The notes below the pieces were generated by a model. It saw only the letters and a list, made by a program, of their open reading frames with translations, made no database searches and was not told the origin of the DNA. Of a stretch of DNA of 64,000 nt, positions 55,813 through 64,000 are shown one piece after another; position 1 is the first letter of the stretch; each line of letters starts with the position of its first letter. This stretch comes from Cymodocea nodosa (Eukaryota; Streptophyta; Magnoliopsida; Alismatales; Cymodoceaceae): contig CM072336.1 of assembly GCA_036874045.1 (NCBI GenBank), positions 4,980,001-5,044,000 of the forward strand, given 5' to 3'. Position numbers and translations under genes: made by a program.

Positions 55813-57220
55813 AAACAGTAGAGGTCCGAGAGGAGAGAGAAATATATCCTCCCCGCGTGTGACCGCGTCTGGTTCTTTGCAGGGATTTTTTTGCCTTTGC
55901 TCGTCCAATTGGTGGAAGGAGGGTGCATGAAGGGTGTGCATTTTGCATAAACAGGCTTATGGAAATCCATTATTGTCAGAACCCACAATGGTCCAACGGC
56001 TCCGTATAATGCTGGAGTCGTCAATGACAATCACCAAGGAATGGTATAGTTATAAATTCGTGTAAGGTCTAAGAAGAAGAAAATCATAGATGCGAATGTA
56101 CATAAAAGCATAGCATTACCAGTGACAAAAAAATCTGAAGGTCAACGGTGCGGAAATTTGGTTAGCCAGTTGATATCTCATAAGCGAACTTTTTCCCTCG
56201 GTGGGCATGCATTTTGTATGGTAAGACTTTGTACCCATGGCAGATGGTAGACAGACACTAAGAAAATCAAAGGTAAATGATACATATGTTATCTGTGTTA
56301 AGAAAGTGACCGACATTCGTAATTAATTGGTCACTTTTAGAGGCGATTTTAAGTTAAGAAAGGATGTCACCAAGCACCGTCGAGTACTGGAAAAAGATGG
56401 CGGTGCAATATTATGTTGTGAATGGTTCAATATCTTTCTGTTTATTGAAAAAACATTTGCAATAGCCACTTGGTCGCATGGATTTCTAGTCACTTTAACT
56501 GGCAGCCCAAGTTTGAGCATTGCATTTTCCTCTTCTCTTCCTGCGACTTGGTCTGGAATCCCCGATCGTGTAATTCATTAACGATTGAAATCCGCATGTT
56601 CTCTCAAAATTTACAGCTTGTCAGCCGATAAAAAGGTCCAAAGGTAAAAGTGGGGCGTCTAGATGCGCGTGAAGACCTTGACAACGACGGTCTTTGATTT
56701 ATTCATGAGAATAACAAGCACCTCCGCTTCCAGCCATTGGAATCCAATCTGGAGATATGGCAGACATGTGGAATATATCGAACCCAGATATTCATTTTAG
56801 AAAAAAAATCCAGATATGAACACGTCCTTAGAATTTTCTTTCTTCTCTGTTTTTCCAGAGGAAAAAAGAAGTCAACGTGTAGAGTTCCGCTGCAGATTGC
56901 GACCTGGAGCCACGATCGGTACCAGTGTTGACTTGTACATTAAATATATTCATCGGGTTCATACGCAAAAGGAGCAAGCCACACAATTCAAACGTACGAT
57001 CCTATAAATAATAAGAAATTTGTTCGCCACTTAAGTGCACGGAGTTGTGTTGTGTCACGCATGTGGGTTGTGAAAGTAAGGAATGCAATTCCATTGCTAA
57101 ACTATTCATTCAATGTCAGTGTTGCGGTAACGTGGACCATATTGGATTGAATAAAACGAAAATAACAACCGAAATTCGAGGTCCAGAATCAAGATTACCT
57201 CCACAGAGCACGCAAGGTCA
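55813..57220. other. GlyRS promoter and intergenic DNA
   Basis: The GlyRS frame stays open upstream to an ATG at 55941, but the added residues are acidic and polar, so I treat this part as leader. Further right there is no gene. The short frames between 56.3 and 57.3 kb have no domain similarity I recognise. Confidence 0.45.
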
Positions 57221-57223
57221 TAA

Positions 57224-57248
57224 CCCCCCCCCCCCCCCCCCCCCCCCC
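57224..57248 (+). repeat. Poly-C run of 25 bases
   Basis: Twenty-five consecutive C residues (poly-G on the other strand), abutting CCCACAGCCACAACTC. Such long pure C runs are rare in plant DNA and are prone to replication slippage and sequencing error, so the exact length is doubtful. Confidence 0.9.
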
Positions 57249-57261
57249 ACAGCCACAACTC

Positions 57262-57483
57262 TTCATTCTAATTATTTCTTACAAATATAATAAAATTTTT
57301 GTCATTTCTCAACGTACACAGACAATATTTTATTTTCTATAATTTTTTATCATTTTTTAACATACACAAATAATATTTCATTTTATATCATATCTTGTTA
57401 TTTTCATTTCTCACAATTTCATACATCTCCCACCGTTTCCTTTCATGACAGAAAACAGACACAAACAGACCCCAAGACTCTAC
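57262..57483 (-). mobile_element. Candidate short insertion with 16-bp flanking direct repeat
   Basis: The direct repeat CCCACAGCCACAACTC occurs at 57246-57261 and again at 57484-57499, flanking 222 bp of AT-rich DNA. Read on the minus strand, the insert starts with GGGGTCTGTTTGTGTCTGTT and is rich in TTTTCT/GAAAT words, much like the longer segment at 23.05-23.73 kb. A 16-bp duplication would be long for a DNA transposon and more typical of a retroposed sequence; alternatively the repeat is internal to a larger element. Confidence 0.45.
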
Positions 57484-58239
57484 CTCCCACAGCCACAACT
57501 CCCCCATGACCACCAGCTTAGGAAGAAGGTGCTACCTTTATTTGAATCTCTTATCCGACCAAAATACTCTATGATCATTACATTTACTTTGGTTACAACC
57601 AGATCTTAAAGATGCGCAAAAGTACCTCGAAACTTCCGTCGTCATGCAGACGAGTGCTTCTTGTGCACGCATCATGGTGCTTCCTGATGATGCCGCTTGA
57701 AGTATCAATATATTATTATTCAGCGAATAATCGAAGATAAGGATATTTTTTTTAGACCAGCACCGGAAAGTGAAAAATGTGTCTTTCCAAAAAAAGGTGT
57801 GAGAAGGATTCTATAAGCAAAATATCCCGAGATCTTCACGAAGGTGAAACTCACGAAAACGATACATTAATCCGTTCTCATTGATTTAGAAAAAAAGTAA
57901 CATAATAAATACAATAACTGCTACATAAATATTTGATGATGCAAACCAGGAAATGGACGTCTGTCATGCCTTCAGATAAGCCTTGCAGTCACCTCAAAAC
58001 ACAGAATCAAGTGATGCCTTTTACTAATGGCGAATAACCAGTAGTTTCTAAACATAACTTTTCAAGCCATTCTCATAAATATAACAATAGCCAATTAGTG
58101 ATTAATGAAGAGAGGACTATAATGCTTATTCACCATCTTAATTTCATCTTTCAACCATTAGCAAATCTGATTTTTAGTATCATATGTGATATATTACCTG
58201 ATCTTTTTTATCTTCCCTAGATACAACAATCCAAACTAT

Positions 58240-59620
58240 AATACCATTATATGGGATCAACACATGAATCCTTTCATTCAATAGATTTCTATCTATAGTT
58301 AAATATTCAGTTGAATTACGTAAAATTAAATCTTTATTCATAATATTTAACTAAGTAGTTTTAAGTCTTTTTCAACTTTTAGTTTTTTCTGTACTATTTA
58401 ATTTCTTCTCCTAATCAGTACACTCTTTATCCTCTTTAAGGATATGATCAAAACATATAAATTGATTTCCTTTTATCTTCAATTAGTTTACTTATATCTA
58501 TTCTTCATTAAATCAATTTTTAGTTTATGCTTTATAATATTACTACTTATTCATCTAAGCATATGCATTTTAACAACACTAAATTTTTGTATATAGTCAT
58601 ACTTTATAACCTAACATTTTGGGCCATAAAATATAGCTGGACAAATATAGCATATTTATTCAATTTTTTAAAATTTTGAGGATATTTTCCTATCACATAA
58701 CACTCTAGAAACATTTCTCTATTTTATTCATCATACTTTAACCCTATAAATAATATCTTCTATAATTTCATCATTACTAATTATTAGATCTAAGTATTTA
58801 CCAAGTTTCACTTTTATAAATCTTATAATCATCTAAGTATATATTTTCATCATTATTCCTATTTTCGTTAAACCTACATTCTATATATTTAAATTTTGAC
58901 CTATCTAATCTAAATCCTTTAAACTTTAAAATATCTTCATAATTTTAACTTAAAACTAATTCCTAACTTACATTCATTAACCAATTGACATCATCAAATA
59001 ACATATACCAAGGTGTTTCTCTTTGAATTTCTTTCGTTATGTCATCCATAACTAAAGTAGGCATGGACAAAGAGAGGACCTTTATTGAAAGTCTATGTCT
59101 GTTAGAAATTTCATAGTTTTTTCTCATATAGTTTTAATACTAGTAACTATTATTTCATATAATGGATTCACTATAATGGATTTCTAGTTACTTTATCATA
59201 AGATTTTTCTAAGTCAATGAAAATCATGAGATACTTTTTCTTAACTTTAAAATTTTCTATTAGTTGTCTAAGAAACTAAATTTCCACTATTGACCTAATT
59301 AGCATAAATTCAATTTTTTTTTGTGATTTAGTTATCCGCCTTAGTCTTTACTTAATAATCTTTTCTCATAATTTTGTAATTCAATACCACAATAATTATT
59401 ATAAATTTGTATGTCTCTCTTATTCTTAAATATATATATTAAAAAGTTATTTCCCTATTCATTGGACATCTTTTTTGCCTTTAAACTTATACTAAAAAAC
59501 TTAATTAACTACTTAATTCCTACTTCACCCATGCACTTCCACACCTCAATAGGAATACCATCTAGTTTAATAACTTTCACACATTTCATTTTCTAAATGG
59601 CTTCTTTTACATCCATGAGT
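58240..59620 (-). mobile_element. Decayed LINE, reverse transcriptase to 3' end
   Basis: Read on the minus strand from about 59.6 kb downward, with shifts and stops: KLDGIPIEVWKCMGEVGIK, KNKRDIQIYNNYCGIEL, MIFIDLEKSYDKVTRNPL (the RT 'FIDLEKAYDxVPR' block), LSMPTLVMDDITKEIQRE, PWYMLFDDVNWLM (relic of the FADD box), then MRMLR and the 3' tail ending in GGATTCATGTGTTGATCCC. The catalytic box and many codons are destroyed. The tail matches the relic in the bZIP intron base by base in places (GCTTAGATG.ATAAGT, ACTATAGATAGAAAT, AAAGGATTCATGTG), so both belong to one family. Confidence 0.85.
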
Positions 59621-60829
59621 ATTATAAATAATAACTTTCATTTCCCTTTTCATTTTCTTAATAACTTTCCCAAATTTCTTTTTAAAAAAGAATTAAATAA
59701 ATGAATATTATAAAAAATGCAATATGAATGAACTATATATTTATATGTGCCAATATCATTCTTAAACTCAAATGGCAATAGATGATCAATATAATCAAGT
59801 ATGCTCAACTTTTTTTAAGGAAAGGTTGCTAATATTGCTACATTTTTAAAGGCTCATCCAACTTAAGCTTTTTTTTAAATTCATATTTAACATAAGTTAT
59901 AATATAAGGTTATTTGGTAAACTTGCTTGGTTGCAATTTGAATCTAACTTTTAAAATACTAAAAATATGATATTGACCTAATGGTAGGTGGTTAAAAGTG
60001 GCCAACACCAATTGATAATGAGCATTAAGCAATAGCCATCAACAAAGTTAACAACCAAGAATGGGTAGTAGCCAATGACAGTAGTCAAACAATGGCCCAG
60101 TGATGGTCGATGACAATTGACAACAGTCAAGACAAGATGGCGGCAATTCAAGGTGGTTGATGGTAGCCAAGGGTGGTCAAGATAACTAGAGGTAATTGAT
60201 AGCAAGAAATAGTGGCCAGTGGTGATTGATGGCAGTTAACGATGAAAGGGAGGTGATGGTAGTCAATGGTGGCAATCAATCGACAAAGCTTAGGATATTG
60301 TTGTAGAGACTAAACAAAAATAAGAAATTTTTCAAAATGCACTTGGATAAACATGTTTGGAAAAAAACATCAAAATGAATTGTTAAGCTACATAATGTTT
60401 TTTTAGATAAATTGCAACCCATTAGATGTGTTAAGAACTGATCACCACAATAGGCATTTAACTGAAGTAAGCTGCAAGCTGCTGCAGGTAAGCAGTCATA
60501 AACACAACCTAAATCTCAGAGCATTAAATATTCAAAGAGAGTTAAATCCAATAGCATATGACATACTATCTATTTCTAAGCATAAATTAAAATTAGGGAA
60601 TGGAGAAATGTATTTGCCTCAAAAAAGTTCTTCATATGCTGGGGAAATCAAAATGATGGTAAGCCTTGCACATGCATAACAAAAAAGGTATTGAAATAGA
60701 AATATTTGCCAAATGCATTTAACTCAGAAAAACACCTCATGCATAGTGTGGAGAAATTAAAATGTCAACCAACATTGCACATGGATGACATAAAAGAGAA
60801 TCAAAGAAGTAATCTGAAAAAAATCATTA
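59621..60829. other. Intergenic DNA with minisatellite-like stretch, ACBP 3' side
   Basis: Between the LINE relic and the ACBP stop codon the DNA is AT-rich and gene-free. The portion 59.96-60.29 kb is made of degenerate repeats (listed separately); 60.43-60.83 kb includes the probable 3' UTR of the acyl-CoA-binding protein gene. Confidence 0.5.
59960..60295. repeat. Degenerate minisatellite of GGTGGTCAATGGTAGCCA words
   Basis: Short variants of 'GATGGTAGCCAAGGGTGGTCAA', 'GTGGCCAGTGGTGATTGATGG' and 'GGTAGTCAATGGTGGCAATCAA' follow one another with period near 9-20 bp. It looks like an old, diverged simple repeat, as often seen inside plant transposons. No coding frame is supported. Confidence 0.5.
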
Positions 60830-62608
60830 CTATTTATCATTCTCCGCACTGGAGGCAGCACCTGCCATCCACTGCAAAAATCTAGAGTTTGGCTTCTTTT
60901 GTTCTGCATAGTCATCATTTGTAGAGGACACTTGCTGATGGAGGATTGCCAGCTCATGTTCTATAGAATGCTGGGTCTCAAGTTTTTTCTTTATATCTGC
61001 AACTTGTAACTGAAAAAAGGAACTTCTGTAAAGCTTCAAAAAAAAAAACACAAATCATATAGACAGCATACAAATTAAAAAGCACCTCCAGCTTGAAGCA
61101 TCTTGATCTTTCAGCCTCTAGTTGTCGTTGGACAGATTTAAGCTCCTTCAAGATGATGAAATAGATAAGCAGACCTGAATTATACGTGAAAAACAGCTTT
61201 AGCAAGAAAAAGTCTTACCATTGACAATTCACTGTGGGATTTCTTCAGTTCTTTGAGATCATCATCAAGCCTTTCATTTTCACCTTTAACATCAGTAAGT
61301 CTGGATTGCATCATCTTTTTTTCCATTGACACTACACTGATTTCAGTGTCAAGCTGAGAGAAATCGTTGGTTTCAACTTCCTTGGTCTCCCTTTCCTCAA
61401 GATTTCTAGATCCTGGTTCTTTAGTTTGGGTTCTCAATGCATAAGCAGCACTTACAGAAGCAGCTGCAGCTGCAGCTGCTGATGATTGCAGAATCCGCTG
61501 TGGTGGTGCTATTACACTTGGCTTTATCTTTAGAACAAATACCTAAAATAGAATTAAGTTCACTTAAAACAAAAAATAAGAATCCTAGCATAATTAAGCA
61601 AAAAAACCCTGATTCATTTTAATCATGGATCAGCGTCAGGTTAGCAAAGGTAACAAAGTTATCAATTGATAGCATTAAAATATTTGACTGATAAGCCATT
61701 TTCTCAATTATCCAGGAAATTGAGTATAATCATTTTCACGGAAAAAACAACTCTGTTGATACCCTTGTTTAGTGAGACAATAGGCTTTCAAGTGCCAGGA
61801 TGGAATCATGGAATACATAACAAATTTATCAAGTGATAATATTAAAATACTTGACTTGTAAGCCATATTCACAATTATCCAGGAAATTGTGTATAAATAT
61901 TTTCAAGGAAAAACTAAATGAGTGTTGAAAATTTTCAAAATTCCTATTTTTAGTGGGATAATGGTCTTTCATTGTCAGGATAGAAAACCTAACAAATTTA
62001 ACAAGTGATAACATCAAAATCTTGACTGGTAAGCCATATTTTCCATTATCCAGAAAATTGTGTATGGCATAGACATTTCAATAAAAAACCAAATAACTCT
62101 GTTGAAAACTTCAGAAATTCCTTTTTCAGTGAGGCAATAGTTTTTCAGCAAACCATGTGCATTTTTGCTATGCAATCACTAAAATGCAAACCTATAAAAA
62201 CAAAGTCTACTTGATATCAACCTTTTTATTATTACTCATGGGTCACAACTTGATGTTCAAAAGGAGTGATCTAGAAAAGGTATTAATGCAAGTAGAATCG
62301 CCTTGAATAAATTCACTATGAAATAAAAACAATTACAAACTCACAGGCACATTATTTTGCATGTTTGTAAATGCATGCAATGGTGACAAATGCACAACGG
62401 TATAGGAATACAGCTCATGCTATACAAAAAGATTACAAGTTCAAAGGAACCTTGCAAAAGAATTTAGAACCAAAATAATCACAGCCTGACAAATTGACCA
62501 CAAAATCTGTAAGTAGCTTGGTACCTCATTTTGGTACTTCCCATTGTATCCACCAAAAGCAACCAATATTTGCTCACCATCAATTGTATCTGAGCAAATG
62601 CTTAAGCC
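60830..62608 (-). CDS. Kelch-type acyl-CoA-binding protein, C-terminal exons (partial)
   Basis: Four 3' exons, reading 62608-62525, 61542-61219, 61145-61086 and 61009-60830, all in phase. Together they give 215 residues ending AGAASSAENDK; the rest of the gene lies beyond the right edge. The first visible exon (GLSICSDTIDGEQILVAFGG then YNGKYQNE) is a kelch repeat. Next comes VFVLKIKPSVIAPPQRIL, an Ala/Ser run, an acidic linker, then a long coiled coil (MEKKMMQSRLTDVKGENERL; ELKSVQRQLEAERSRCFKLE; LQVADIKKKLETQHSIEHEL). This layout fits the C-terminal half of the plant ACBP4/5 class (acyl-CoA-binding domain, kelch repeats, coiled coil), cytosolic carriers of acyl-CoA esters. The acyl-CoA-binding domain itself is not in the window, so the class is inferred from the kelch and coiled-coil parts. 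Confidence 0.8.
61652..62155. repeat. Three ~170-bp tandem repeats in an ACBP intron
   Basis: Units starting near 61652, 61819 and 61991 share AACAAATTTATCAAGTGATA, ACTGGTAAGCCATATT, AATTATCCAGGAAATTGTGT, AACTCTGTTGA and AGTGAGGCAATAG-type segments. The period is 167-172 bp and the units are clearly diverged. They fill most of the intron between the kelch exon and the Ala-rich exon. Confidence 0.8.
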
Positions 62609-64000
62609 CTACCAAGTAATAAAGTTTGTAAAATATTAATCGTCCACATAAATAATAGTTTTTTTTGATAATGGATGAATAATGATATTGAGTGTTTTGA
62701 ACCCAAGTAATTCCCTCCTCTACTTATAAAGTGAGGAAATACCACCTATGCTTACACTGGTGGTTATCTGCATAACTACTAGTCAATACTCAATAGACAG
62801 AACTATTACTTCAGTTAACAGTCATGCTACCATACATATAGAATCAAATAGACCTTTGATGTGTTACAATTCTTTATGGACAACTAAATAATGAATTTTG
62901 GTAAAAAAATTGCAAAAGACATGCTAGTAGCCAATTATTTCTGTTTATAGCAACAGTATAATAGTGTTTCAAATGATATTATTCATAAATAATATTTAAT
63001 ATTCCAGGAAAATTTATTTTCTGTCAGCAAGTGAAATGCCTGCCCAATTTCATTCTTAATAGAAATTAACATGATGTCTATGCAAAAACAGAACAACAAC
63101 ACATTTTGTAACCTATAAAATCTGTCACCATATCCACCAAAATGCAGACTCAAATTTGGCTTTTCTAAAGTAAATACCATGTAACCCTAAGTTTGGAATT
63201 CAAAAGACCAAAATCACTCTAATAGTCTAACCACGAAATTAAACATCAATAAATGACAATGAAATTTCTTCAATACATGCTAATTTTTTGACTTGTTGAA
63301 ACGACATCAAAAATGATCTCGTCATAGTAATGTGATTTTCTTTACCATATTTACTGATACATGTTGATTTTTCAATTTAATGATGTTCTATACAAAATTA
63401 AAGTTAAATACCATGGGTCTAACCTCCTCTCCACAATACTGTGTAATAGTGAGAAGTGGATAGCTCCACTCCATAATACCCTGAACATCAGCCCCCTTGT
63501 ATGGGAGAGGACAGCAGAAACAACAAGGGGGATGGGAACAATCTGTCTGTGCTGATGGTGTGCAGCATAAGGACGAAGGAGGTGGTGTTGAAGTGCTGGA
63601 GGAGTCCCACAGAATACATGGCATAGAATCCAGACAATGAAGCTCCGCCATTGGATACTGACAAAATGAATTGGAGCCTGGATTTCAGCACTGTCATTTG
63701 TCAATGGTCACTTGGTCACTCCCCTACCTCCTCCATTCTTTGTTTCTCCTCTCCCAGTTTAATTTAATGGACAAACACCATTTCCACAACTTATTGTTAC
63801 TGACCACCACAACTAGACGACAAAAATGCACTGGTAAGCCATGACTCAAGAGACCAATGTTATGAAATTGTGTCTGATATTTTATTTGCATTTTTGTACT
63901 TATGAATTACTATAGCAACACTTCATGCATCTACCTAACAAATAATAATAGAATATATAATTTATATGCATATAAAACTTATTAAAAAATTAATCCAGAA
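62609..64000. other. Intron of the ACBP-like gene, no exon recognised
   Basis: No further kelch exon could be read on the minus strand up to the window edge. The open frames around 63.37-63.70 kb overlap each other in several frames and lack kelch motifs, so this stretch is probably one large intron. Confidence 0.45.

Noticed and set aside
55813-55941. Further in-frame N-terminal extension of GlyRS to an ATG at 55941
   Set aside because: The added residues are acidic and polar, unlike a presequence; probably untranslated leader that happens to lack stops.
55484-55948. Arg/Pro-rich frames overlapping GlyRS exon 1 in other frames and on the + strand
   Set aside because: Shadows of a GC-rich coding exon; the GlyRS frame is the one with conserved sequence continuing across introns.
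57045-57290. 81-residue frame with a run of prolines
   Set aside because: The proline run is just the 25-base C tract translated; flanking residues show no domain.
63372-63704. Several overlapping minus-strand frames near the right edge
   Set aside because: They overlap in three frames, lack kelch or acyl-CoA-binding motifs and do not join in phase to the kelch exon at 62608; treated as intron.

Overview
The window is nuclear DNA of a flowering plant. It is about two-thirds AT outside exons. The protein genes have several GT-AG introns, their products are plant-specific (a plant JmjN/JmjC demethylase, DGD2, CSLD, a G-box bZIP, a kelch acyl-CoA-binding protein), and the intergenic spaces hold decayed plant retroelements and MITEs. 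The CSLD coding sequence lacks the strong GC bias of grass genes, so a non-grass plant is more likely; I cannot name the species, and monocot versus dicot stays open. All exon borders were read by eye from splice signals and family homology. In each complete multi-exon gene, the exon lengths add up to an open frame of the length expected for the family.

Layout, left to right. (1) 1-3.2 kb: non-coding upstream DNA with a palindromic G-box and a CT-rich leader. (2) 3.5-8.8 kb, +: JMJ706/JMJ13-type histone demethylase whose start codon sits alone in its own exon. (3) 8.8-18.3 kb: gene-free graveyard of retroelements with a decayed LINE (ORF1-like and RT 3'-domain blocks), a complete 337-bp TRIM with target-site duplication, three tandem 65-bp repeats and an antisense 5S rRNA-derived relic. 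(4) 18.3-20.9 kb, +: digalactosyldiacylglycerol synthase (DGD2 type). (5) 20.9-27.6 kb: AT-rich intergenic DNA with MITE-like segments, then the CSLD promoter and leader. (6) 27.6-32.1 kb, +: cellulose synthase-like D. (7) 33.8-40.8 kb, +: bZIP16/68/HBP-1a-type G-box binding factor with introns invaded by a LINE 3' end and a hAT-like MITE, and with a tandem duplicated, frame-broken copy of its basic-region exon start. (8) 41.9-42.5 kb, -: small intronless FAS1-domain secreted protein. (9) 44.7-48.3 kb, -: RNA polymerase subunit RPB8. (10) 50.6-55.8 kb, -: glycyl-tRNA synthetase with two in-frame starts that suit dual mitochondrial/cytosolic targeting. (11) 56-60.8 kb: gene-free, with a 25-base poly-C run, a MITE-like insert, a reversed LINE of the same family as the one in the bZIP intron, and a degenerate minisatellite. 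(12) 60.8-62.6 kb to beyond the right edge, -: 3' exons of a kelch-type acyl-CoA-binding protein.

The genes do not form one pathway; this is an ordinary mosaic of housekeeping genes (RPB8, GlyRS, DGD2) and regulatory or wall genes. I found no operon-like or defence-like system and no CRISPR. The most unusual points are the duplicated broken bZIP exon, the intact TRIM, the 5S-derived relic, the hAT-like MITE with 8-bp duplication, and the leaky-scanning arrangement of the GlyRS start.
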